A stretch of DNA of 45,952 nucleotides from Desulfobacteraceae bacterium (GTDB lineage Bacteria > Desulfobacterota > Desulfobacteria > Desulfobacterales > Desulfosalsimonadaceae). Within the stretch, counting starts at the first letter, position 1. The number at the start of each line of letters is the position of its first letter. Positions 1 to 8,843 of this stretch are shown piece after piece. The notes under the pieces are model-generated. The model saw only the letters and a list, made by a program, of their open reading frames with translations. It searched no databases and was not told the DNA's origin. The position numbers and the translations under genes are program-made. The DNA lies in the NCBI GenBank assembly GCA_003597945.1, contig QZJS01000057.1, positions 1-45,952 on the forward strand, read 5' to 3'.

Positions 1-743
1 TTGAGGCCCATGGCGTGCGGCTCCATTCGGGACACTGGCTGGAAAAAGTTGAAAAAAAAGGGGATGCTTTTTATGTCGGCTTCGGCGGGGGGCAGATAGA
101 AACGGATATGGTGCTGCTCAGTCTCGGTATCGCGCCCAACAGCGCCCTTGCCAAAAACGCCGGTCTGGATCTCGGCCCGAATAAATCCATAGCCGTGGAT
201 AATAGTCTTAAAACAACTGATGACGATATTTATGCCGCCGGTGATTGCGCGGATGCGTTTCACGTGGTGACGGGCCAGCGGACCTGGATTCCGCTGGGGC
301 TCAGGGCCAACCGCGCGGGATATGCCGCTGCCGACAGCGTCTCCGGCAAGCCCGTTTTTCTTCCCGGGGTGGTGGGAACCGCGGTGTTTAAAGTTTTTGA
401 CTTGCAGGTGGCCCGCACCGGACTGAATCTTTCGGAAGCGAAAAAAGCGGGATTTACGCCGGTGGAAGTGGTGATCGAAAGTCGGTCAAGAGCCCATTCT
501 TATCCCGGTGCTGCGGCTTTATGGGTTCAGATGGTGGGGGACACCAAAACGGGACGTCTGCTGGGGGTACAGATGGTCGGCCGGGAAGGCGTGGCCCATC
601 GAATCAACGCGCCGGCCGTCGCCCTTCACAACAAGATGAGCGTCGCTGATTTCGCCCAGACGGATATGGCTTATGCGCCCCCTTTCAGCCCGGTTTGGGA
701 CCCCATGCTGACGGCGGCCAATCAGTTGTTGAAAAAGATGTGA
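1..743 (+). CDS. CoA-disulfide reductase / NADH oxidase-like FAD-dependent oxidoreductase (C-terminal part, 5' truncated)
   Basis: The reading frame is open from base 3 and enters from outside the window, so only the last 247 or so residues are present. The visible part holds the end of the NAD(P)-binding half, the second FAD-binding motif (DIYAAGDCAD, about 75 residues into the visible part) and the dimerisation domain. The tail contains AYAPPFSPVWDP, a motif in which CoA-disulfide reductases and related NADH oxidases/persulfide reductases carry a conserved Tyr. Known members reduce CoA disulfides, persulfides, oxygen or sulfur with NAD(P)H in the cytoplasm; the substrate cannot be decided because the N-terminal redox Cys lies outside the window. 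It converges on the thioesterase gene with no clear terminator between them. Confidence 0.85.
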   Translation, partial: EAHGVRLHSGHWLEKVEKKGDAFYVGFGGGQIETDMVLLSLGIAPNSALAKNAGLDLGPNKSIAVDNSLKTTDDDIYAAGDCADAFHVVTGQRTWIPLGLRANRAGYAAADSVSGKPVFLPGVVGTAVFKVFDLQVARTGLNLSEAKKAGFTPVEVVIESRSRAHSYPGAAALWVQMVGDTKTGRLLGVQMVGREGVAHRINAPAVALHNKMSVADFAQTDMAYAPPFSPVWDPMLTAANQLLKKM

Positions 744-767
744 GGCGGTTTTCCTATTTTATTTCCA

Positions 768-1526
768 TCAGTCAAATCGTTTCCATACGGTTTGCAGCCG
801 GCTGACTTCTTTTCCGGTGGCCCGGCTCACCTGGGCGTGGAGGAAAGTATTTTCCGGAGCACCGGCTACACGCTGGGTATAGGTCGTAACCTGGTCGCCG
901 TAGAGGGATTCGTCGATATAGTCGATGCTGATTTCCGTGGGCAGGCAGGCGGATATGATATCGGAAGGCACGGATTCCACGGCCCAGACCGCATAAACCG
1001 AATTATTGACATGCTTGTTGAAATCAAGATCATGGAGTCTTACGGCGTGGGATTGATGAAATCCGTCGCGGACGGCCGGCGGGACCGGGATAAAATCATA
1101 TGTAATTTCTTTTATATGATCAGGCGCCAGCAAATTCGGCAGATTGCGGTCCAGACGCATGGGTTTTTTTGATGTCAGGCTGGTCAGGACCCACATGCTG
1201 ATGCCCTCCACCATCAGGTTTCCATCCGCATCCATGATTTCATACCGGCGCAGTTCGTAAAGCTTTTGCTGCGGGCAGCGCCAGGTGCGGATGCTGATGC
1301 GGTCATGCCACCGGGGATAGACATGGATGGCCAGCCGGTAACGAAAGACTACCCATGCCAAATCCAGCGGAAGCAGATCCATGGCCGACACCCCCAGCAG
1401 GGCGGTATGATCGCTGGCCGCGTCCTGAAAATAATTAAAAAGGGTCACCGGCTTGATTCTGCCGTTCACCCCGGTTTCCGCGTACCGGACCTTAAAACTG
1501 TTTTCATGTATGGTTTCTGATCTCAT
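768..1526 (-). CDS. acyl-ACP thioesterase (FatA/FatB-like, double hot-dog)
   Basis: This protein of about 252 residues has two hot-dog halves. The second carries the conserved segment DLDFNKHVNNSVYAVW, with the Asn/His pair expected of plant-type and bacterial acyl-ACP thioesterases, which release free fatty acids from acyl carrier protein. I chose the ATG at 1526 because AAGGA lies about 8 bases upstream; a GTG six codons earlier lacks a comparable site. It is the last gene of a minus-strand run after an AI-2E-type transporter and an LpxR-like protein, so it may belong to an envelope-lipid group. Chain-length preference cannot be read from the sequence. Confidence 0.85.
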   Translation of the reverse strand: MRSETIHENSFKVRYAETGVNGRIKPVTLFNYFQDAASDHTALLGVSAMDLLPLDLAWVVFRYRLAIHVYPRWHDRISIRTWRCPQQKLYELRRYEIMDADGNLMVEGISMWVLTSLTSKKPMRLDRNLPNLLAPDHIKEITYDFIPVPPAVRDGFHQSHAVRLHDLDFNKHVNNSVYAVWAVESVPSDIISACLPTEISIDYIDESLYGDQVTTYTQRVAGAPENTFLHAQVSRATGKEVSRLQTVWKRFD

Positions 1527-1661
1527 CCCGGATGTCCTTTTCACTTAAACCCATACGACATGGCGGCCTTTGTTTTTTCGGCGCCGATAAACTTTACGGG
1601 CCGTCGGGTTAAAGGATACCTGCTTATGCGCATTGTCATGGCATTTTCAAACGTAAACGGA

Positions 1662-2777
1662 TCAATATGAAATTGAAAAACTCAAACTGCCGAATTCCTG
1701 AGGATCCTTTTGTGTTTCAAACTCCGTGGATCGAATGACATAGGCGAAACAGAGCTGGGCTTTTCCTGCCAGGATCCCGATGCCTGCCGCCAGATCCGCC
1801 ACAAGGAGTTTTTTCTCCACGCTGTGGCTGTCGGTAAAGGTATTACCGTCCAGAAAGATATTGCGCAGAACAGCTTGACCTTCAGCCGAGGCGAACAGAT
1901 AAATGCCGAATTTATGTTTGATGGAATATCTCGGATCCCGAGAACCGAATGCCGTATTCATCGATGTGGCGGGACGAATAGGAAAATTTCCGAAATCATT
2001 TGGAATATTATAACCAAATCGGAGGTTGATTCCCAGGTTATAATAGGTGTTGGCATTGCCTAACCCCATGCCGTTGTTAAAGATGCCGTCAATGCCGAAT
2101 CCGGTGCCGTCTCCCAACTGGATTATTTTCATTTTATGTTCGTAAACAATACCTAAAACCGGCTCATTTTTGAGCTGATTATCCCATCCGGCCGGTTCGA
2201 TATCCTTAACGATCTTATGTACGGCCTGCTGACATTCTTCGGCATAGGATTGGGGCCCCACCAGTCCGACATAAAATTCCAGCGTCTTCATCTGCGATTC
2301 AAGGCGGCTGTGGAAGCCCATGGACAGGTAGGTGATGCCGGCATAGGGCCGATCGTCTTCAATAAGATCGGTTTCTTTGATGTCCTCGGGCGTGTAGATA
2401 TTTTGTCCAAAGGAAAGCGTGATGTTTTTTTCCATGGCGCTGTCGAGAAAATCATCAAACGGCAAAATACGGATGACCGGGTAGAACCATCGATGGGGCC
2501 AGACCTCTTTCGGGTAACCGGTGTGGACGGGAGAACTCCATGCGAACTTGAGACCGTTGGTATACTGGCTGTCGTCTCCCACGAAATAATCATTTTCCAG
2601 ATAGAAGCTGAAGGTGGTCAGCTCTTCGGCGGTGTCGGCGGCAATGTCCGCGGAGGCAAAGCAGGGCAGGGCGACATAGAGCACGGCCATGACTACGGTC
2701 CATGACAATACTTGAAGCTTTAGTTTATATAAATTATATAATATATTGTATTTATTGGTTTTGAATTTTATTTGCAT
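1662..2777 (-). CDS. LpxR-like lipid A 3'-O-deacylase family outer membrane protein
   Basis: The product is 371 residues with a Lys-rich N-terminus and a hydrophobic signal segment ending near CFASA, followed by a beta-barrel-like alternating pattern. Family signatures are ENDYFVGDDSQYTNG soon after the signal peptide and DDRPYAG about 120 residues in; both occur in the LpxR/DUF2219 family, whose characterised member removes the 3'-acyloxyacyl group of lipid A in the outer membrane. The start overlaps the end of the upstream transporter gene by 26 bases, suggesting co-transcription. No strong ribosome site precedes this ATG, and a later Met just before the hydrophobic stretch is possible. Whether deacylase activity is kept was not tested. 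Confidence 0.8.
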   Translation of the reverse strand: MQIKFKTNKYNILYNLYKLKLQVLSWTVVMAVLYVALPCFASADIAADTAEELTTFSFYLENDYFVGDDSQYTNGLKFAWSSPVHTGYPKEVWPHRWFYPVIRILPFDDFLDSAMEKNITLSFGQNIYTPEDIKETDLIEDDRPYAGITYLSMGFHSRLESQMKTLEFYVGLVGPQSYAEECQQAVHKIVKDIEPAGWDNQLKNEPVLGIVYEHKMKIIQLGDGTGFGIDGIFNNGMGLGNANTYYNLGINLRFGYNIPNDFGNFPIRPATSMNTAFGSRDPRYSIKHKFGIYLFASAEGQAVLRNIFLDGNTFTDSHSVEKKLLVADLAAGIGILAGKAQLCFAYVIRSTEFETQKDPQEFGSLSFSISY

Positions 2778-3858
2778 CGACAGTCTGAAGTGATTCTTCG
2801 ATATAGGTTTGACGCTTGCTGAACCAGACCTTTAATACCACATGAAAGAGCGTGGCCAGAGGGATGGCAAAGAAAAGACCCAATATTCCCCAAAGCCCCC
2901 CGAAAATCAGGACCGCAACGATAATGGCCACCGGATGCAGATTGACGATTTCGGAAAAAAGCAGCGGAACGAGAATATTGCCGTCCACCATTTGAATGGC
3001 GGAATAGGCGATGATAATATACATGAATTGCGGGCCGATTCCCCACTGAAAAAAAGCGATCAGGCCCACGGGCAGATACATGACGGATGCCCCGATATAG
3101 GGAATCAGGACCGACAGGCCCGTGAAAAATCCAAGCAGCATGGCATAATTTAAACCCAGCAGGGAAAAAGTGACGAATGTGACGGACCAGACGATGATGA
3201 TTTCCCATATTTTCCCGCGGATATAATTGGCAATCTGGCGATTCACCTCACGCCAGACCTCGGTGGAAAGATCCCGGTTCTCCGGGAGAAAACCCGAGAT
3301 CCATTGCAGAATAAGAACTTTGTCCTTGAGAAAAAAAAGGATCAGGAATGGAACGATCAATAGATAGACGATAAGAGTGATGAGATTTTTAACGGATGCC
3401 AGGGAAAAAATCAGGGCGCTTTGCCCCATCTGGGTAAGCTCGGATTTTAAAAATACGATAAATTCGCGGATCTGTATATCGGATATGAATTCCGGGTACC
3501 GTTGCGGCAGTTGCAATAACAGAATCTGTGCGCTGGTGATCATGGCGGGCAGATCCTGGATCAGTTGTCCGATCTGTTGCGACAGCAGGGGCAAAAGCCA
3601 TATGATTAACATCACCATGCAGATCATAAAGAAAATAAATGTCAGCAAAACCGATATAAAACGGGGAATTTTAATTTTTTCGAGCATCCCCACGATGCCT
3701 TCCAGAAGATAGGCGACGATCAGGCCGGCAAAAACCGGGGTGAGCATTTCGCCGAATATATAAATGATCAGAAATCCGGAGATCAGAAAAAACCAGAGGA
3801 TGATGATCTGGGGATCGGAAAAATGTATTCTGAACCAGTCACGCAACATGTTGATCAT
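2752..3858 (-). CDS. AI-2E family transporter (YdiK/PerM-like membrane protein)
   Basis: This 368-residue protein has about eight hydrophobic segments, in the pattern of the AI-2E transporter (UPF0118) family: paired helices near the N-terminus, a long amphipathic region at about residues 80-160, and a hydrophobic C-terminal half with GLNYAMLLGFFTGLSVLIPY and the PVAIIVAVLIFGG segment. Family members have been linked to autoinducer-2 export, Na+/H+ antiport or permease functions; the true substrate of most is unknown. AAGG lies about 10 bases before the ATG. It heads a run with the LpxR-like gene and the thioesterase. Confidence 0.85.
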   Translation of the reverse strand: MINMLRDWFRIHFSDPQIIILWFFLISGFLIIYIFGEMLTPVFAGLIVAYLLEGIVGMLEKIKIPRFISVLLTFIFFMICMVMLIIWLLPLLSQQIGQLIQDLPAMITSAQILLLQLPQRYPEFISDIQIREFIVFLKSELTQMGQSALIFSLASVKNLITLIVYLLIVPFLILFFLKDKVLILQWISGFLPENRDLSTEVWREVNRQIANYIRGKIWEIIIVWSVTFVTFSLLGLNYAMLLGFFTGLSVLIPYIGASVMYLPVGLIAFFQWGIGPQFMYIIIAYSAIQMVDGNILVPLLFSEIVNLHPVAIIVAVLIFGGLWGILGLFFAIPLATLFHVVLKVWFSKRQTYIEESLQTVDANKIQNQ

Positions 3859-4223
3859 CGCATGAACCTTTTCAAGAGAACTTGTTTATTGTGCTGCAAC
3901 AGGCATTCGAAAACAACTCGGTTCGTTTTAAAGGCAAGCCCAAGCCGCCCCCTGTTTTGGTGGCGGTTTGGATCAATAAACCCAAAATCGAATCAGACCT
4001 AAATCTTTCGAGCATAATTAATTGATAACGGTGTCTCATTGTCATTGACACGTTCCGATCACGGCAAAGTCATTTCCGATTTCGTGAATATAAATACCGT
4101 GTCGTCTATCAGATTATTTGGTGAAGATCAAAACGTTTATTTGTTTTGAAACAGCTTCTGATAATATATTCCCCGCATCAGGAATCGATTGACGGCAAAA
4201 AGTTCAATTCGTAAGGTGTCTTC
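3859..4223. promoter_or_regulatory. divergent intergenic region (365 bp) with an imperfect hairpin and a candidate promoter
   Basis: This AT-rich spacer separates the minus-strand transporter gene from the plus-strand Cys-cluster gene. An imperfect hairpin lies at 3940-3971 (arms of 10 bases, one G-U pair, 12-base loop) in what would be the leader of the transporter gene; no T-run follows, so I do not call it a terminator. Upstream of 4224, TTGTTT at 4141-4146 and TATATT at 4165-4170 are 18 bases apart and could be a sigma-70-type promoter. No gene was recognised here. Confidence 0.4.
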
Positions 4224-4499
4224 ATGAACCCATGTGAATCATGCGCAATGGCGGACAAGATCTGCGAATGCTGCGGCCGGTATCCGGATACCGGAGCGTC
4301 CGTTGATTTAGTGTTGGAAAACCATTATCATGTGACAGCCTGCCCTTATCTTGATCCGGAGGGCCGATGCCGGATCTATGATCGCCGGCCGCTGGGATGC
4401 CGGAATCACTTCTGCGGGTCGTTTCACCCTCATTTTATTGCGGCGACGGTCTATGAAGTACTGAACATGTTTCAAGAGATACGCGGTGATGAGGATTGA
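4224..4499 (+). CDS. YkgJ-like small cysteine-cluster protein
   Basis: A 91-residue protein rich in Cys: an N-terminal group (PCESC, CECC) and a second group, CPYLDPEGRCRIYDRRPLGC followed by NHFC. The second group matches the YkgJ-type zinc- or iron-binding cysteine cluster (CxxL....C.iY..RP..C). AAGGTG lies 8 bases before the ATG. The biochemical role of the family is not known. It stands alone between divergent and convergent neighbours. Confidence 0.7.
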   Translation: MNPCESCAMADKICECCGRYPDTGASVDLVLENHYHVTACPYLDPEGRCRIYDRRPLGCRNHFCGSFHPHFIAATVYEVLNMFQEIRGDED

Positions 4500-4593
4500 A
4501 AAAAGTTGATGAGGACCGCACACCGTTTTAAAGGCGGCAATCGCGGTATTGTGCTATAGCGCTGCAGGTATTGTGACGTATAAAAATTAAAAA

Positions 4594-4618
4594 GCCACGC
4601 CTCAAAAAAAGGCGTGGC
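4594..4618 (-). terminator. Rho-independent terminator after the AOR gene
   Basis: A perfect 9-bp stem (4594-4602 with 4610-4618) and a 7-base loop. Read on the minus strand it is followed directly by a T-rich tract (4579-4593), 26 bases past the AOR stop. The plus-strand side lacks a T-run, so it mainly ends the minus-strand operon. Confidence 0.85.
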
Positions 4619-4643
4619 CGCATCTGAGGTTTTAAAACAGCTT

Positions 4644-6533
4644 CTATCCGTTTTTGCCGTCATGTAAAAGCGCGGCAAGGTCTGCCAATCCGACTTTCTC
4701 AAGAATCGCTTTTTTCGGCACGCCGTTGTCGTCAAATTCTCGAAGTGCATAAAATTCAGCCAGCATTTTATCCATATCCGGCAGGCTGCCCGCGGTGGGG
4801 CCGTCTTCCATGCGTGTCATCAGTCGTTTGGGAAGCCGGTCGTCGTCGGCCCGCGCCCCGAAAAGATTGGAAAGCCCGCGTTTGAGATACCAGACCCGCC
4901 GGCCGATATCGATCACTTCTTCCAGGGTGAAATCGAATCCGGTGGCGAAATTGACCATATCCACCGCCTGGGTGGCATTAAGCGGGACGGCGCCCAGGTT
5001 GCAGTATACGGCGCAACTGGAGAAAAACATGCCGTAATCCTGGCAGGCCACATTAAGTTCCGCGCGGTTTTCACTGGAATGATCTTCAAGGACCATGGAC
5101 AGGGTCTCGATTTCCGGAACAAACATGGCACCGCCCTCCACATTGAAATTGAGGCTGGCCTCATGGCAGGCTCCCCGGGGGGAAACGCCATAGGCCAGGG
5201 CATATCCATGGGCGCTTCGTGGGTCATGCATGGGGGCTTCCAGTCCCTTGACGGTGGTGAGGTAATCCGCGGCGTTTTTCCCGATTTTTGCAGCGGCTTT
5301 AGCGCTGCCTTCGGCCAGGACCGCGCCGAAGCCTTCTTTTTTAGCGATTTTTTCCGTCATGGCCACAATGGCTTCCGAATTGCCCCAGGTCAGTTGTAAC
5401 CCGTCGGTATCGGTTTCAGTGATCAGGCCGTTTTCAAAGCATTCAATGGCAAAGGCGATGGTGGCCCCGCAGGTGATGGTGTCCATGCCGTAGCGGTTGC
5501 AGATTTCATTGGCCCTGGCAATGGATTCAAGGCTGTCGTTTAGACACATGGAACCGAAGCTGACCACGGTTTCATATTCCGGAGAGGGACCTTTTGCCAT
5601 CTTGTAAGGTCCATCCTTGACCTCCGCGTCTTTTTTGCACGCCACGCTGCAACCGTAGCAGGTTTTGTTTCCGGCAAAAATTTTTTCCTCGATATTGACT
5701 GGACCGATTTCATTAAAGCCATCCCATTCGGTCATTTGCCAGTTTTTAATGGGAACATCGCCGCTGATGGCGCCCACATCGATGTGCGCGGGCGTGCCAC
5801 TGGCCGTGAGGGCCGCGATATAGATGCTTTCTTCATAAACGGATTTAAGTTCGTTTTTAAGTTCCTTGAGTTTTTCCGGATATGCCGCGGCAACCGTCCC
5901 TGAGCCGGCGGCATATATGGCTTTGAGATTTTTTGCGCCCCATACGGCGCCCATGCCGGTACGTCCGGCAGCATGCCGCTTGTTGTTGATGATGGAGGCA
6001 AAGCAAAGCCGGTTTTCGCCGGCCGGGCCGATGCAAACCACCTGTCCCGTGCGTTTGGACTGGCCTTTAAGGTCTTCGGTCATCCGGTCGTTGGCGTCGT
6101 AGGTGTCGAGTCCCCAATAGACGCCTGCATCCCGGATTTCAACAATATCGTCATTGATGAAAATATAGGAGGGCTTAGCGGCTTGGCCGGTGATGACCAG
6201 ACCGTCGTATCCGGCAAATTTCAGATAAGTGCCGAAAAACCCGCCGACATTGGCATCGCCCCAGAACCCGGTCTGGGGCGATCGGGTCCCCACGGTCCAA
6301 CGGGCCACGCCGTCCATTTTAAGTCCGGTCAGAGGACCGGTCATCAGAACGAAGGGATTTTCCGGAGACAGGGGATCTACATCCGGGTTGTCTTTGATCA
6401 AATCCAGATAGATCCGGGCGCCGAACCCGAGTCCGCCGATATATTTTCTGGCAAAATCCATATCCAGCGGTTTTTTTTCAATAAGGCCCGAGGTCAGATC
6501 AATATAAAGAAGTTGTCCTGCATAGCCGCCCAT
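4644..6533 (-). CDS. tungsten-type aldehyde:ferredoxin oxidoreductase
   Basis: The 629-residue product matches the AOR family over its usual length. The N-terminus (MGGYAGQLLYIDLTSG) is typical; a [4Fe-4S] motif, CYGCSVAC, lies near residue 290, with a further Cys-rich stretch (SSCAVYC) near residue 500 that should hold the fourth cluster ligand; RYGMDTITCGATIAFAIE is the conserved pterin-region helix. AOR enzymes interconvert aldehydes and carboxylic acids with ferredoxin, using a tungsto-bispterin cofactor in the cytoplasm. The ATG at 6533 has GAGG 8 bases upstream and is preferred over a TTG five codons earlier. It is the last gene of the minus-strand acyl-CoA island and is followed by a strong terminator; with the Fe-alcohol dehydrogenase it could link alcohols or aldehydes to acids. 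Confidence 0.93.
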   Translation of the reverse strand: MGGYAGQLLYIDLTSGLIEKKPLDMDFARKYIGGLGFGARIYLDLIKDNPDVDPLSPENPFVLMTGPLTGLKMDGVARWTVGTRSPQTGFWGDANVGGFFGTYLKFAGYDGLVITGQAAKPSYIFINDDIVEIRDAGVYWGLDTYDANDRMTEDLKGQSKRTGQVVCIGPAGENRLCFASIINNKRHAAGRTGMGAVWGAKNLKAIYAAGSGTVAAAYPEKLKELKNELKSVYEESIYIAALTASGTPAHIDVGAISGDVPIKNWQMTEWDGFNEIGPVNIEEKIFAGNKTCYGCSVACKKDAEVKDGPYKMAKGPSPEYETVVSFGSMCLNDSLESIARANEICNRYGMDTITCGATIAFAIECFENGLITETDTDGLQLTWGNSEAIVAMTEKIAKKEGFGAVLAEGSAKAAAKIGKNAADYLTTVKGLEAPMHDPRSAHGYALAYGVSPRGACHEASLNFNVEGGAMFVPEIETLSMVLEDHSSENRAELNVACQDYGMFFSSCAVYCNLGAVPLNATQAVDMVNFATGFDFTLEEVIDIGRRVWYLKRGLSNLFGARADDDRLPKRLMTRMEDGPTAGSLPDMDKMLAEFYALREFDDNGVPKKAILEKVGLADLAALLHDGKNG

Positions 6534-6771
6534 GGTTATTATCCTCAATATTCCGGGTTCAAAAATTCAACCCGGCGTTTTGTTTCAAGCAATTTGAAAA
6601 TAAAACGCCCGGCCTTTTTAACGTTTCCAAATTTAACGTTTCCAAAAACCTCCCTGAAGCTATCTCCCGCAAAAATGGAACACCAACGGGGCAGACAGCG
6701 GTTCCGGAGACGTTTAACATCGATCACAAACAATCGTCGTCATACGAACCCCACCTCTGGATCAGCCGATA

Positions 6772-7209
6772 TCAGGCTGTGGGCGGTCTGTAGGCCCTGG
6801 TAATATTGTACTTCTCATATCCGTTGGCGTCAAGATACTGGGGATACATGGCATAGGCCGGCTGCACCGCGGGAAGGAGCTTAAGGACTTTGGGAATCGG
6901 ACCTTTTGCCACCATTTCCTTGCGGGTCAGAGCGGAGGTCAGGTTGACCTTGCCGAACCAGAAGCGATGGGCGACTTCGGCGGACATGGACATTTCCACA
7001 ATGGCCTTGGTTTCGGTATCATGCGGCCGGACATCGATCTGATCGCCGGAACAGTCCACCACGATGACCAGGTCCGGATCCGTGTAATTAAACCGGATGA
7101 TCAGCTTGGATGCCAGCAGTTTGTCGGCAATGGATTTTGTGGCGCCCATGTGCCGGAAAAAACCGGCCAGTATTTCTTCGAACTTTTCTGCGCTTTCAAA
7201 CATACCCAT
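6772..7209 (-). CDS. stand-alone SCP2 (sterol carrier protein 2-like) domain protein
   Basis: A 145-residue single-domain protein. The order of elements (an early amphipathic helix, beta strands with LVIVVDCSGDQIDV, then VEMSMSAEVAHRFWFGKVNLTSAL and a C-terminal helix) fits the SCP2 fold, which binds fatty acyl-CoAs and other hydrophobic ligands. It is divergent from the SCP2 tails of the two fusion proteins further upstream. A G-rich ribosome site (AAGGGGGAA) precedes the ATG. Lying between Fe-ADH and AOR, it may present a hydrophobic substrate to island enzymes (inference). The 238 bases between it and AOR hold no recognisable gene. Confidence 0.75.
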   Translation of the reverse strand: MGMFESAEKFEEILAGFFRHMGATKSIADKLLASKLIIRFNYTDPDLVIVVDCSGDQIDVRPHDTETKAIVEMSMSAEVAHRFWFGKVNLTSALTRKEMVAKGPIPKVLKLLPAVQPAYAMYPQYLDANGYEKYNITRAYRPPTA

Positions 7210-7348
7210 GATGATTCCCCCTTTTTAATGATAAGAATTGATGAAATCGTAAAATGATTTCTACTCTTCTACTAAACTTACTTGAAAATGTTGCCGCACA
7301 AGAACCGCTAAGCGTCATATTACAGCTTCCTATGATTCCATTTCGGAA

Positions 7349-8524
7349 TTAATAGGCGTTTTGAACATAAGGCAGTAATTCCTCTTCGTCCATGGGACGC
7401 GGGTTATAGAAGGATGAACCGTCATTGAGGGCGCCTTCGGCGATAACAGCCGGTCCGTCTTCAGGAACGCCGGTATCCCTGAGCCGGATGGGAAGGGCGC
7501 CTAATTCATTAAGTTTGCCGGTCATGCTGCGTATGGCGGCAATGACGTTTCTGGCCGCATCTTCATCCGAAATCCCCTGGGCCGCCACCCCCATGACCGG
7601 GGCCAGCCGGGCCAGTTTTTCATAGATGAAATCAAAATTATAGTCCAGACCGTAAGGGAGAAGGATACCGTTAGCCACGCCATGCGGCACCCGGTAATGA
7701 GCGCCGGCGGCATGGGCCATGGCATGGACGACCCCGACCATGGAATGGGTAAACGCGATACCCGCCATGGTGGCGGCAACCAGCATGCCGCCCCGGGCCT
7801 CGATGTCATCGCCGTTTTCCACGGCCCGGACCAGGTTTTTCATGATCAGCTCAATGGCGCCGGCGGCCATGACATCGGATATGGGGGAGGACTGAATGCC
7901 GACATAGGCTTCCACCGCGTGGGTCATGGCATCCATTCCCGTGGCCGCCGTCATTTTTGGAGGCAGGGAAAGGGTCATTTCCGGGTCGAGCACGGCCAGA
8001 TTGGGGAGCAGGAATTTATCCGGAAATGCTAATTTTTCCTTGTTGTCCTCATCATAGATCACGGCCGCCATGGTGACTTCGCTTCCGGTGCCGGCCGTTG
8101 TCGGGATGACGATATGCGGCTTCAACGGCCGGGTCAGGGTATGGGCGCCGGAATAGTCGTCCACCAGATCCCCGCCCTCGGAAAAGAGAATATTGACCGC
8201 TTTTGCCGTATCAATGACGCTGCCGCCGCCGATGGAAATGATGCCCTCCGCGCCGGAAGCTTTGACCAGATCGGCGCATTTTTTTACGTCATTGAGCCGC
8301 GCGTCCTGGGCCACGTCTAAATACCGACCCACGGTTTCAAAGCCGACGTTTGCAAGTCCGTCCGCCACTTTCTGAACCAGTCCCAAATCGGAAATGACAT
8401 GGTCGGAGATGATGAAATATTTTTTAATGCCGATGATGTCGAGTTCAGGCTTTAAGTCTGTTGCAATGCCGATCTGGTAGACGATTTTTGTGGGGTTATA
8501 GAATTCAAAGAATTCGGGCAGCAT
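7349..8524 (-). CDS. iron-containing (group III) alcohol dehydrogenase
   Basis: A protein of 391 residues with the NAD-binding GGGSVIDTAKA motif near residue 100, TTAGTGSEVT near 140, and the metal-binding His region HAMAHAAGAHYRVPHGVANG near 260-280. These are the hallmarks of Fe-dependent alcohol dehydrogenases, which reduce aldehydes or oxidise alcohols with NAD(P)(H). I chose the ATG at 8524 (AAGGAG 6 bases upstream) over the GTG one codon earlier. It sits downstream of the acyl-CoA dehydrogenase terminator and upstream of the SCP2 gene. The alcohol used cannot be inferred from sequence alone. Confidence 0.92.
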   Translation of the reverse strand: MLPEFFEFYNPTKIVYQIGIATDLKPELDIIGIKKYFIISDHVISDLGLVQKVADGLANVGFETVGRYLDVAQDARLNDVKKCADLVKASGAEGIISIGGGSVIDTAKAVNILFSEGGDLVDDYSGAHTLTRPLKPHIVIPTTAGTGSEVTMAAVIYDEDNKEKLAFPDKFLLPNLAVLDPEMTLSLPPKMTAATGMDAMTHAVEAYVGIQSSPISDVMAAGAIELIMKNLVRAVENGDDIEARGGMLVAATMAGIAFTHSMVGVVHAMAHAAGAHYRVPHGVANGILLPYGLDYNFDFIYEKLARLAPVMGVAAQGISDEDAARNVIAAIRSMTGKLNELGALPIRLRDTGVPEDGPAVIAEGALNDGSSFYNPRPMDEEELLPYVQNAY

Positions 8525-8843
8525 CACGCGCTCCTTGTTATGGAAGGGTTACGGTTGAATTGGCTGAATAACTCAAAATTTTTTACATAAAATTGACGAC
8601 AGCGTCAACAGGTTTTTCTAAACAGTGTTCCGGACCTGATGCGTTTTTCTAATCCATATGTTGCAAATACCTGAGGAAAGAGACGGTCCTTGTTGTGCCC
8701 GACGCATCATAAAACCGGCGACCCGGCCAGTTCAGAGGAATAGTGCATGCAAAACAGGATTAACGCCCAGGGGCGTTGGGACGTAAAAAGAAAATATCCC
8801 ATGGGGACGGATTAAAATCGTCCCCATGGGCGTAAGACGTGAT
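8525..8843. promoter_or_regulatory. intergenic region (319 bp) between Fe-ADH and acyl-CoA dehydrogenase genes
   Basis: The region holds the acyl-CoA dehydrogenase terminator (8798-8830) and, further on in the minus direction, a compact palindrome at 8762-8777 (7-bp arms AACGCCC/GGGCGTT separated by 2 bases). The rest should contain the promoter and leader of the Fe-ADH gene, but I could not pick a convincing promoter. No gene is seen. Confidence 0.4.
8798..8830 (-). terminator. Rho-independent terminator after the acyl-CoA dehydrogenase gene
   Basis: A perfect 12-bp stem (8798-8809 with 8819-8830) and a 9-base loop, 13 bases beyond the stop codon. Read on the minus strand it is followed by an ATATTTTCTTTTT tract. 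It separates the beta-oxidation genes from the Fe-ADH/SCP2/AOR group. Confidence 0.9.
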